Assembly (NCBI GenBank): GCA_017446055.1
Contig: JAFSRQ010000019.1
Span: 1 to 33,202, forward strand
Direction of reading: 5' to 3'
Length of the DNA: 33,202 nt
Origin: Synergistaceae bacterium
GTDB lineage: Bacteria; Synergistota; Synergistia; Synergistales; Aminobacteriaceae
Below are positions 1 to 7,288 of this stretch, in pieces (position 1 is the first letter of the stretch; each line of letters begins with the position of its first letter). Under the pieces are notes generated by a model. It was not told the DNA's origin and did no database searches. It saw only the letters and a list, made by a program, of their open reading frames with translations. Position numbers and translations under genes: made by a program.

Positions 1-32
1 AATAGCTAGGTAATACGCACAATCCGGGGCAA

Positions 33-140
33 CGCTACAGCCGGGTAACGCAACAGCCGGGTATCATGTAACAGCCGGACAACACAATAGACCGGGTATC
101 ATGTAACAGCCAGGCATCACAACAAGCCGGGCAAGCTACA
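33..140. repeat. Degenerate short tandem repeat (about 15-19 bp units)
   Basis: About six imperfect units of the type AACAGCCGGGTATCATGT lie head to tail. The 20-mer starting CCGGGTATCATG occurs exactly twice, at 57-76 and 92-111. Unit length drifts between about 15 and 19 bp, so this is a decaying minisatellite and not a CRISPR. No gene is visible from 1 to 244. Confidence 0.6.
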
Positions 141-157
141 ATCACCGAACAATTCGA

Positions 158-194
158 CTCTCTCTCCTGAATGAAACGGGAGGGGGATTTTTTT
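158..194 (+). terminator. Rho-independent terminator-like hairpin
   Basis: CTCTCCTG pairs with CGGGAGGG (with G-T pairs) around a 7-nt loop and is followed directly by a run of eight T at 187-194. It would end transcription of a gene lying left of the window. Confidence 0.55.
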
Positions 195-197
195 GTG

Positions 198-206
198 TGC
201 TACAAT
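198..206 (+). promoter_or_regulatory. Extended -10 promoter element for the CotH gene
   Basis: TGCTACAAT is a TG-extended -10 box (TACAAT at 201-206) 38 nt before the ATG at 245. No good -35 is seen. The same TGCTAYAAT form recurs at other gene starts in the window. Confidence 0.4.
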
Positions 207-244
207 AACAGTCATCCACAAAATCACACAAGGAGGCAGCAACA

Positions 245-646
245 ATGCGCAGAATTTTCGCGGCGGCAACCTTCACGCTTATGATGTGCGCGGCTTCATG
301 GGCGGCTTATGACGTGAACACACCCCACGTAATCATCAACCAGATTTACGGCGCGGGGGACGGCTACATGTCTCACAGTTTCATCGAGCTGTACAACCCA
401 ACGGACGCGGCAGTGAGTCTTGAGGGCTGGGCGGTACATTACAGGTCATCAGAGAACGGCACTTCCTCGGATAAGTGGTACAAGACTGACCTTAGCGGCG
501 AAATCCCGTCAAAGCACTCGTACCTGATACGCGGCGCGGCGGACTCAGCATACGAGGCAGGAAGCTACAAATCCGAGAGCAGAACCCTCAGCCAGTACGA
601 CAAACTACTTAGCGGGGGGGGGGGGGTCAAGCGGAATTCATACTAA
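245..646 (+). CDS. Secreted lamin-tail domain / CotH protein, N-terminal fragment (frameshifted)
   Basis: This is the first part of a large exported protein. AAGGAGG lies 8 nt before the ATG. Residues 1-20 form a signal peptide ending ASWAA. Residues from about 27 (HVIINQIYGAGDG, SFIELYNP, LEGWAVHY) are a lamin-tail (LTD) domain, often joined to CotH kinase domains in secreted bacterial proteins. The frame runs through a G13 tract at 614-626 and ends 20 nt later at TAA. If the tract held 12 or 15 G, translation would continue into the frame that encodes the rest of the LTD and the CotH domain up to 3515, giving about 1089 residues. Phase variation is the favoured reading. A sequencing length error or a true null mutation are the alternatives. 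Confidence 0.85.
   Translation: MRRIFAAATFTLMMCAASWAAYDVNTPHVIINQIYGAGDGYMSHSFIELYNPTDAAVSLEGWAVHYRSSENGTSSDKWYKTDLSGEIPSKHSYLIRGAADSAYEAGSYKSESRTLSQYDKLLSGGGGVKRNSY
614..626 (+). repeat. Homopolymeric G13 tract inside the LTD-CotH gene
   Basis: Thirteen G follow AAACTACTTAGC within the codons for a poly-glycine stretch. Both flanks code for one LTD domain but in frames that differ by one base. Loss of one G or gain of two joins them. Confidence 0.9.
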
Positions 647-3515
647 AGGTGTATCAGTAATTCTCACATCAACTAACAGTGAAATTCCTTCCGATGCAAA
701 AGCAAACGCAATTTTCGATGGCACTCCCCAAATCACAGGCTATGTAGACATGCTATCGGTTGCCGGCAATGACTACTACAACAATGACGGCACAGTGAAC
801 AAGAAGAAGCAGGCTCCCCCGGCATATGAGACAGCATTCAGCGCAGTACAGTCCAAGAAGAACGCAGTCCGGCGTGTGAAGTTCCGGGACACTGACGACA
901 ATTCAGCGGACACAGAAGCGGCGAACTATTCTGCTGCAGACGTGTCATCGATACTGCCTCACTCTCTGGCATTTGGGGCATGGGACGAAAACACGATGCT
1001 TCTGACAGAGATTAACGCGCTCAGGAAGAGGACACCGAAATTCTACGAGACTTACTGCACGAGTGATACCGTCAGCACTTTGTCGGGGCTGCTCGCTGAG
1101 ATTGACACGGCTTCGGGAAATGGTGATACGGACTCGCTGGTGAGGCTGAAATCACAGCTTGAGGCGGCCTTGAAGAATGTAGCGTACAAGTCTGACAGCA
1201 AGATTGCGCAGGTTTATGTAGCTACGGACAAGGGAGACGGGACTTCTTACGGTACGAGCCTGACGAAGGCAATCGGGTATGTTCCGGCGCAGATGGTGGT
1301 TGTTGGGACGGACGGGGGAGTCATGGCCGAAGATTTGTCGTGGGCCGGGCAGATTAAAGTTAGAGGTAACAGCACAGCAAGCAAGCCCAAGAAACCCTAC
1401 AATATGAAGTTTTCCAGCAAGGTTGATATTTTCGGATTTGGGAAGGCTAGAAAGTGGACTCTGCTGGCAGATTACCTTGATCCCACATTGATGCGCAACA
1501 AAACAGCACTTGACCTAGCGGAAATTCTCGGACTTGACTCTACAATGGCACACAGACATGTTGAAGTGTGGGTTGATGGCAAATACCGAGGAATGTACCT
1601 GCTGACAGAGAAAATCGAGGAGGACAAGAACAGGGTCAATATCGATATAGACAACGGGGATTTCATGATTGAGACCGTTGTAGCAGGCGAGGAGGAAGCC
1701 GGAAATATATACTTCACGGTAGCTTCAGGACAGAAGTTCAGACTCCGTGAGCCAGAACCAGAGACTTCAGCCGATATTGACGAGGCAGTGCAAAGAGTCT
1801 CAGCTGATGTTGACGGATTCGAGAAGGTCATAGCTTCCGGGAATTGGGACAAGATAGCCGCAAGCCTTGACGTTGAGTCGTTCGTGTCATATTACGTCCT
1901 GAATGAGTATATGAAGACTTATGACATAGGACATCCGAAATCTGTATACTTCCACACAAGGAACGGAAAATATTACGCCGGGCCTGCTTGGGATTTTGAC
2001 TGGACAAGCGGGAATCACGGCAGCAATACTTCAGCGCAAAATCTCTTTATGGACAACAAAATATACTATAAGTACTTGGTTAAACACTTAGAATTTCAGC
2101 TTAAAGTCTCGGAAAAACTCTCGGAAATTTCCGGCTCATTATTATTGTTGAACAGTAGCGTTAAGAGTTACACAAAATATTATTCTGACGCAATAGGCAG
2201 GAATAATTCTGTGTGGACTGTAGCAAAAACTGTTCCTTCATGGGTGAGAGTGCCTGATGCCACATATGAGTCAAACCTGACATTCTTCACTGACTGGCTA
2301 GCCTCCCGCTATGACTGGATGACCGACTACTTCCTCAGCCGCACCTACATATCCTCCGACACATTCCCCGACCCCGCCCTCCTCGCACAAGTCAGAGCCT
2401 TCGACACCAACACCGACTCCTTCCTCAGCACCGCCGAGAAAGCCGCCGTAACATCACTCGACCTCAGCGGACTCGGCCTCACCTCCCTCAACCTTGTCGG
2501 CCTCGAAGTGTTCCCCAACCTCTCATCACTCGACATCACCGGCAATCCCTCACTCGCTCAGGTCAACGTTCACAGCTTCCCTAACCTGAACATAACCTAC
2601 GATGAGTCATCAACAGTCCTCATAGAACGCCTGCCGAGCTTCAGCGGTCATTCTCTCGTCCTCAGCGGCCAGATAGGAGTCGACTTCTACGTTGACATAC
2701 CCGACGACGTAATCACATCAGGAGCATACGCCGACTTCACCATCAACGGCATAACAGGCAACCCCCAGATGCTCGACAACGCCGAGAAAGTCAGCGGCAA
2801 CACCTACATGTTCACGTGCTACATCAACTCGGTGCAGATGGCCGACACAATCACGGCAACGTTCCATTACGGCAATGATACTGTTACGGACGAATGCAGC
2901 GCGAAAGATTACCTCGATACAGCAATCGCAAAAGCCGCCCCGGAGTCAGCCGACCTAGTCGCCCTCGTGAAAGCCATCAAGGATTACGGGCATTACGTCC
3001 AGAAACCGCTTGCTGACTTCAACGGATGGGAGTATGGCGTGAAACATGCTGTGATGGATTTTGCTGACGGGAATATTGACTCGGACATTGACGAGGTTAC
3101 TGCAACACTGGCCGGGCATGTCGCCTCAAGGGACACTGACGAAACCGGGATTGAGTCGGTTATGCTTCAGCTTGAGCTTAACTCTGAGACTGCGCTGAAC
3201 ATATACCTTTACCCGGCGAGTGATTACACGGGGACGGTCAACGCGTATCTTGACGGAAGCAATCAGAACATGGCCGTGCTACAGCGTGATGGGAGCTACA
3301 GAATCACGATAAGCGGAATCTCTGCGCACATGCTCGCGGACGTATACACGGTACATGCTGAGGCGGGAAAAAGTTTCGACATCAAAGCCTCTGCCCTGTC
3401 GTATGCTGACCTAGTCATGAGGCTGTCAGATGATACCGACCTGAAGAAAGCTGTGATTGCCCTGTACAAGTACTACATAGCCAACGTAAACTACAGGGAC
3501 AGCACCGGATATTAG
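627..3515 (+). CDS. CotH kinase family protein, C-terminal fragment
   Basis: The frame is open from just after the G tract (first ATG at 750), so translation as sequenced would need an internal start or a frame correction. Early residues finish the lamin-tail domain (FRDTDDNSAD, LAFGAW). The CotH kinase domain follows, with the RMSNKT-like LMRNKTALDLAE, the HVEVWVDGKYRGMYLLTEKIEED segment split over 1555-1630, and the Asp-rich active-site motif AGPAWDFDWTSG near 1980-2010. CotH proteins are atypical protein kinases of spore coats and secreted cellulosome-like proteins. A leucine-rich-repeat-like stretch (SLDLSGLGLTSLNL, LSSLDITGNPSL) with an EF-hand-like DTNTDSFLSTAE before it lies at 2400-2560. 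A C-terminal domain of unknown type completes the protein. Base composition drifts: 2040-2170 is AT-rich and 2330-2900 strongly prefers C-ending codons, suggesting mosaic origin. Confidence 0.82.
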   Translation, partial: SSGIHTKGVSVILTSTNSEIPSDAKANAIFDGTPQITGYVDMLSVAGNDYYNNDGTVNKKKQAPPAYETAFSAVQSKKNAVRRVKFRDTDDNSADTEAANYSAADVSSILPHSLAFGAWDENTMLLTEINALRKRTPKFYETYCTSDTVSTLSGLLAEIDTASGNGDTDSLVRLKSQLEAALKNVAYKSDSKIAQVYVATDKGDGTSYGTSLTKAIGYVPAQMVVVGTDGGVMAEDLSWAGQIKVRGNSTASKPKKPYNMKFSSKVDIFGFGKARKWTLLADYLDPTLMRNKTALDLAEILGLDSTMAHRHVEVWVDGKYRGMYLLTEKIEEDKNRVNIDIDNGDFMIETVVAGEEEAGNIYFTVASGQKFRLREPEPETSADIDEAVQRVSADVDGFEKVIASGNWDKIAASLDVESFVSYYVLNEYMKTYDIGHPKSVYFHTRNGKYYAGPAWDFDWTSGNHGSNTSAQNLFMDNKIYYKYLVKHLEFQLKVSEKLSEISGSLLLLNSSVKSYTKYYSDAIGRNNSVWTVAKTVPSWVRVPDATYESNLTFFTDWLASRYDWMTDYFLSRTYISSDTFPDPALLAQVRAFDTNTDSFLSTAEKAAVTSLDLSGLGLTSLNLVGLEVFPNLSSLDITGNPSLAQVNVHSFPNLNITYDESSTVLIERLPSFSGHSLVLSGQIGVDFYVDIPDDVITSGAYADFTINGITGNPQMLDNAEKVSGNTYMFTCYINSVQMADTITATFHYGNDTVTDECSAKDYLDTAIAKAAPESADLVALVKAIKDYGHYVQKPLADFNGWEYGVKHAVMDFADGNIDSDIDEVTATLAGHVASRDTDETGIESVMLQLELNSETALNIYLYPASDYTGTVNAYLDGSNQNMAVLQRDGSYRITISGISAHMLADVYTVHAEAGKSFDIKASALSYADLVMRLSDDTDLKKAVIALYKYYIANVNYRDSTGY

Positions 3516-3525
3516 CGGATGATTT

Positions 3526-3553
3526 CTCCCCGGGCTTAAGCGGCCTGGGGGGA
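3526..3553. terminator. Shared hairpin between convergent genes
   Basis: TCCCCGGGC and GCCTGGGGGGA form a stem of 8-9 bp around TTAAGCG in the 44-nt gap between two convergent stop codons. The T run is weak on both strands, so it is probably a bidirectional terminator of modest strength. Confidence 0.5.
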
Positions 3554-3559
3554 ATTTCC

Positions 3560-5023
3560 TCATATCCCCCTGTCAAGATACTTCCTCACCGCCCCTATAA
3601 GCTCATCAACCCTGCTACCCCTCGAAGGCTTCTCCCATCTGTATTGGCTCTGAGGCTTCACGTAATCACGCGCAATGCTCCCGTCAGTGTACAGGTTCAC
3701 CGTCCGCAGGTGAAGATACGTCCCGTCGTCAAAGTCAACAGCATACAGCAAGATACACGGCCCGAAATCCTTTCCCTGTATGGCCTTGAAGTTGGGATCT
3801 CTCTTCATCTGGCGGTTAGTCCTCTCGGTCGGAAACCACACTGACACAAACGCCGCCTGCCTCGCCGCCCGGTCATACTCGATATAGTCAGCGGCAATGT
3901 ACATCTCGTAGCTCTCATCCTTGCGGACAAATATCATGCCCTCCGAATCATCACGCCCTGTGTACCCGGACGAACGCGGAAGATTCCTCGGCTTCTTGTC
4001 TTTTGCTGACTGGAAGAACCTCGACAATATTCCCGGAGCAATCGCAAAGTTCAGGTTCTGGCCGTCAGTGCGCAGTTTCGTGGGCATTCCGACAACCTCA
4101 CCCCTGAGATTCACTAGTGCGCCCCCGCTTGAACCCGGCGAAATCGGAGCGGTGAACTGCACCCATGTGTTATTTTCACGGAAGGCTGAGACGATTCCGT
4201 TCGACACAGTCCCGCTTAAGCCTTTAGGATTCCCGATTGCTATCACGGCTTCTCCCTGTCTGGGTAACCTTGGGCTTATCGTCAGGTACTTCACAGGGTA
4301 TGATGTCTCCACTGTCAGAAGAGCCATGTCCCTTTTCGCGTCATAATCCTTGAGGCTTGCTGTGAGGGGCTTTCCGTTCTGGGGGGTTACGGTGATATAT
4401 CCCGCGTCCTGTATGACGTGCCAGTTCGTGAGGATGTCCCCGGCCGGACTCACGAAGAAGCCGCTTCCTGTTCCTGAGTCTGTCTTGATCATAACGATTG
4501 AGGGCATTACACGTTCAACCAAGTCCGCATAATCTGGCGCAGAAGAGCTTGTGCTTGCGGGAATGTCAGTTTTTGCGCGGAGCTGTTCTATCTCGGCCAT
4601 CAAGCGCGAATAATCACGGTCATCTTTAGGGCTGTCTGATGACACGTAGAGGAAGTAAGCTAGAGTCACAGCTGTTACTGTCGTCATGAGAAGAGCGAGC
4701 TTCAGCAGGATATTGCCGCGGGGCTTCGGCGTGTGCTTTTCGCTGTGATTGTCCGGGCGTGAAGCCGATGGTTTTTCTTGGGGCGGCACTTCTTCCTCTT
4801 CATGGCCGTATATGTCGTAATACGCCTCTGTGAGATATTCATACGCTTCTTCTATGCTGGTGCGCATTCTCCGGGCTTCTTCGTATTCCGGGGTACCTGG
4901 AGCGAATCTTATGGGGTCATATATTGACATGCGGGAGTTGTAGTTCCTCTCTATCCTGTCAATGTCAAGGTCTTCATCCTCAGGCGAAATCCCAAGATAC
5001 CAGCAGGCTTCATCGGGTGTCAT
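3560..5023 (-). CDS. Membrane-anchored trypsin-like serine protease with J-like N-terminus
   Basis: A HtrA/Deg-type S1C protease core follows an unusual front end. Residues 1-75 are helical and resemble a J-domain (DEACWYLGISPED, YEYLTEAYYDIYG), though without a clear HPD. A Pro-rich linker and one transmembrane segment (ILLKLALLMTTV..., about residues 98-120) come next, then a short coiled coil. The catalytic triad is visible: His202 in LTNWHVIQ, Asp232 in KRDMALL, Ser299 in PGSSGGAL. No PDZ domain follows; instead there is a C-terminal region of about 130 residues that I do not recognise. ATG 5023 is chosen over GTG 5041 because AGGGG lies 5 nt upstream of it. The start follows the ankyrin gene stop by one base, so the two are translationally coupled. 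The protease domain should face the periplasm. Confidence 0.87.
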   Translation of the reverse strand: MTPDEACWYLGISPEDEDLDIDRIERNYNSRMSIYDPIRFAPGTPEYEEARRMRTSIEEAYEYLTEAYYDIYGHEEEEVPPQEKPSASRPDNHSEKHTPKPRGNILLKLALLMTTVTAVTLAYFLYVSSDSPKDDRDYSRLMAEIEQLRAKTDIPASTSSSAPDYADLVERVMPSIVMIKTDSGTGSGFFVSPAGDILTNWHVIQDAGYITVTPQNGKPLTASLKDYDAKRDMALLTVETSYPVKYLTISPRLPRQGEAVIAIGNPKGLSGTVSNGIVSAFRENNTWVQFTAPISPGSSGGALVNLRGEVVGMPTKLRTDGQNLNFAIAPGILSRFFQSAKDKKPRNLPRSSGYTGRDDSEGMIFVRKDESYEMYIAADYIEYDRAARQAAFVSVWFPTERTNRQMKRDPNFKAIQGKDFGPCILLYAVDFDDGTYLHLRTVNLYTDGSIARDYVKPQSQYRWEKPSRGSRVDELIGAVRKYLDRGI

Positions 5024-5024
5024 G

Positions 5025-5750
5025 TTATCCCCTGCTTTCACTGATAATCCTCCGTAAAATTCTGCTGCCCATCAATGCGCGGTTCTCTCTTGCGTAACTT
5101 ACTGCGCTTTTGGGACTTGCTCCCCACTCAAGCAGCTTCTCGATAAGTTTCTGGCTTGGCTTTGGTGCGCTTACTGCCTTTATGAGTATCTCGTCCTTTT
5201 GCTTTATGGTGTCTCCGGCTGCCTCTATGATGATATTTGCGGTCTTGACGTGCCTGTTCATGACAGCGAGCATCAGTGCCGTATTGCCGTCTGAGTCTCT
5301 TGCGTCAAGGTCAGCTCCTGCGGTGATTAGTTCGCGGACGGCGGGAATGTTTCCGTCTTTTGCGGCTGACATTAACGCGCGGTTCTTGCCGTTGCCGTCA
5401 TCATCCCTGCAAACACGGAGGAGTGCCAATGCATTGCCCGTTCTGCCTGCTGTGAGTGCCGCCTCAAGGGGTGTAATGCCTGCGTCATTGGGCTTGTCGG
5501 GGTCAGCTCCGTATTCGCAGAGAATCTCTATGATTGATGAGCTGGGGTTATTTGCCGCTGCCTCGATTAATGGCGTGGTTGTCGGGCGGGAATTTTTCCT
5601 GAGGACTAACGATTTCAGGACGGCCATGAAATTTTGGGGATTGAGACTCACTGCCGCATTCACAAAAGCACCGTCATTGAGGGCGGATTTGATTTCGTCA
5701 TAGAGACCGTTACGGCAGAGAAGGCAGAAGTCATAATCAGAGAGCGGCAT
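5025..5750 (-). CDS. Ankyrin-repeat protein
   Basis: About 241 residues with recognisable ankyrin repeats: TTPLIEAAANN...LCEYGADPDKPNDAG, ITPLEAAL, NRALMSAAKDGNIPAVRELITAGADLDARDSDG and NTALMLAVMNRHVKTANIII. The last part (KLIEKLLEWGASPKSA) is a further degenerate repeat. No signal peptide is present, so the protein is cytosolic. ATG 5750 is preferred to ATG 5765 because GAGG sits 7 nt before it. It is the first gene of a two-gene unit with the protease, and probably binds a protein partner, perhaps the cytosolic J-like part of that protease (inference). Confidence 0.83.
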   Translation of the reverse strand: MPLSDYDFCLLCRNGLYDEIKSALNDGAFVNAAVSLNPQNFMAVLKSLVLRKNSRPTTTPLIEAAANNPSSSIIEILCEYGADPDKPNDAGITPLEAALTAGRTGNALALLRVCRDDDGNGKNRALMSAAKDGNIPAVRELITAGADLDARDSDGNTALMLAVMNRHVKTANIIIEAAGDTIKQKDEILIKAVSAPKPSQKLIEKLLEWGASPKSAVSYARENRALMGSRILRRIISESRG

Positions 5751-5776
5751 AATATCACCTCGCATGTGTTGAGGGC

Positions 5777-5782
5777 ATTATA
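5777..5782 (-). promoter_or_regulatory. -10 box for the ankyrin-protease unit
   Basis: A perfect TATAAT on the minus strand lies 27 nt upstream of the ATG at 5750. The -35 region (TTTCTA at 18 nt) is weak. Confidence 0.5.
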
Positions 5783-5901
5783 GCGCATTCGCAAGGCTGA
5801 TAGAAATACGCTGTAGGAAATTGGGATTAACGGCTAAAATATCAAACATCACCAAATTTTTCACATCGCAAAAAATTTATCATTCAGGAGGATTTTGCAG
5901 C

Positions 5902-6903
5902 ATGAAGAAATTTATGTTTGCGCTCGTTATTGTCATGATGTTTTCGGTCATGGCTTCGGCGGCTGAGTCTGTCAAGGCTTACACCACGATGGAAGAACCG
6001 TTAGCGAAGGCACTGTTTGACGCTTTCGAGGCTGATACGGGGATCAAAGTCGAATGGGTGAGGCTGTCAGGCGGCGAGGCAATAGCGCGTCTTGAGGCTG
6101 AACGGGCGAATCCGCAGGCATCAATCTGGGTCGGCGGAGTCGGCACTCAGCACATCGAGGCGAAACTGCGCGGGCTGTCGACACCTTACCGTTCACGCGT
6201 GGCTGGGAGCATCCCGGCGAAATACAGAGACCCCGAAAATTACTGGACGGGACTCTACGTCGGGCCGATAGCGTTCTGCATGAACACGGAGCGCGCTAAG
6301 GAGCTCGGACTCGACATGCCCAAGAGCTGGGCGGATCTGCTCAAGCCTGAGTACGCCAAGAAAGTCAGAGTCGCCCACCCCAGCACGTCAGGAACAGCCT
6401 ACAACATGATTACGACGGTGATACGGATATTCGGCGGGGACGAGGATAAAGCGTTCGCATACTTCAAGGACATGGCCAAGTCAGTCGAGCAGTTCACGCG
6501 CTCAGGGTCAGCACCGGGAAAGTCATGCGCACTCGGTGAAATCCCAATCGCAATAGGCTACCTTCATGACCAGATAAAGCTACAGCGTGAGGGCGCGAAG
6601 CTCGAAATCGTGATACCTGAAGACGGGACAGGCTTTGAGACCGCATCAATGTCAATCCTCAAGGGCGGCCCCGACCAGCTCAACGCCAAAAAGCTCTATG
6701 ACTGGGTACTCGGCCAGAAAGCAATGGACACGATAGCGAGATGGTACGTGATTCCTCTGTCGGACAAAGCTACGCCGACTGACACGGGATTTTCGCTCGC
6801 GAGCATGAACCTCGTGAACCAGGACGACCAGTGGGACGCGGCCAACAAGGAACGCCTGCTTGAACGCTGGAACAGGGAAATCTCAACCGCTCCCGAAAAG
6901 TAG
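5902..6903 (+). CDS. ABC transporter substrate-binding protein, iron(III) type
   Basis: A 333-residue periplasmic binding protein of the FbpA/AfuA family, which delivers ferric iron (sometimes phosphonates or other anions) to an inner-membrane permease. Residues 1-21 form a signal peptide (MKKFMFALVIVMMFSVMASAA). Family signatures include VKAYTTMEEPLAKALFDAFEADTGI, WVGGVGTQHIEAKLRG, AKYRDPENYWTGLYVGPIAF, PKSWADLLKPEYAKKV and HPSTSGTAYNM. The start at 5902 is chosen because AGGAGG precedes it by 10 nt and a signal peptide begins there; the longer in-frame extension to 5821 has neither. It heads an importer operon with the permease at 7289 and the ATPase at 9516. The substrate is not certain from sequence. 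No convincing Fur box was found upstream, although TAAAAT at 5835-5840 could be a -10. Confidence 0.92.
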   Translation: MKKFMFALVIVMMFSVMASAAESVKAYTTMEEPLAKALFDAFEADTGIKVEWVRLSGGEAIARLEAERANPQASIWVGGVGTQHIEAKLRGLSTPYRSRVAGSIPAKYRDPENYWTGLYVGPIAFCMNTERAKELGLDMPKSWADLLKPEYAKKVRVAHPSTSGTAYNMITTVIRIFGGDEDKAFAYFKDMAKSVEQFTRSGSAPGKSCALGEIPIAIGYLHDQIKLQREGAKLEIVIPEDGTGFETASMSILKGGPDQLNAKKLYDWVLGQKAMDTIARWYVIPLSDKATPTDTGFSLASMNLVNQDDQWDAANKERLLERWNREISTAPEK

Positions 6904-6913
6904 CAAGTGAAAC

Positions 6914-6954
6914 TGCCTGCCTTTCTGTCTCTATGACGGGGAGGCATATTTTTT
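6914..6954 (+). terminator. Hairpin with T run inside the importer operon (attenuator-like)
   Basis: TGCCTGCC pairs imperfectly with GGGGAGGCA and is followed by TATTTTTT. Placed just after the binding-protein gene, it would let that gene be made in excess over permease and ATPase, as is common for ABC importers. Confidence 0.45.
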
Positions 6955-6964
6955 GAGGCCGGTA

Positions 6965-7276
6965 ATGAATCTCTCTGAAGTGAGACAAAAAGCAATGGAA
7001 ATCAGAGAACGTTATCACAATCTCGAAAGGGAGATACACGGCTCTGAATGGACAGTAGAGGAAGACGCGCTCGCATTTCTCACTGACGCGGGGATTGCAG
7101 GCAGGATGACGATGGACAACCAGGGACGCTGGCCGGGAGGGAACAAGGAGCTTCTGCCCTCGAAAATCGGCGAATGCGTCTGGTGGCTTGCGGTTCTCGC
7201 GGAAAGAATGAACCTCAACTTTGAAGAATGCGTAGGCTCTTTCCTTGATGAAAGCCTCAGTTCGCTAAATGGATAA
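6965..7276 (+). CDS. MazG-like small protein
   Basis: A 103-residue protein. The C-terminal half (LPSKIGECVWWLAVLAERMNLNFEECVGSFL) has the helical, acidic pattern of all-alpha NTP pyrophosphohydrolases of the MazG-like group. The usual EExxE metal motif is not clearly complete, so catalysis is unproven. ATG 6965 is preferred over the TTG at 6953 because GAGG lies 6 nt before it. It sits between the binding-protein and permease genes and ends 12 nt before the permease start, so it is co-transcribed with the importer. A role in transport is not established; it may be a passenger or a nucleotide-responsive accessory. Confidence 0.65.
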   Translation: MNLSEVRQKAMEIRERYHNLEREIHGSEWTVEEDALAFLTDAGIAGRMTMDNQGRWPGGNKELLPSKIGECVWWLAVLAERMNLNFEECVGSFLDESLSSLNG

Positions 7277-7288
7277 GGAGGTATGAAT

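Noticed and set aside
614..626. Diversity-generating retroelement as source of variation
   Set aside because: No reverse transcriptase, template repeat or adenine-biased variable repeat is present; the variation would be in tract length only.
5821..5901. Fur box upstream of the iron-type binding protein
   Set aside because: AT-rich sequence is present but no acceptable 19-bp GATAAT-type palindrome.
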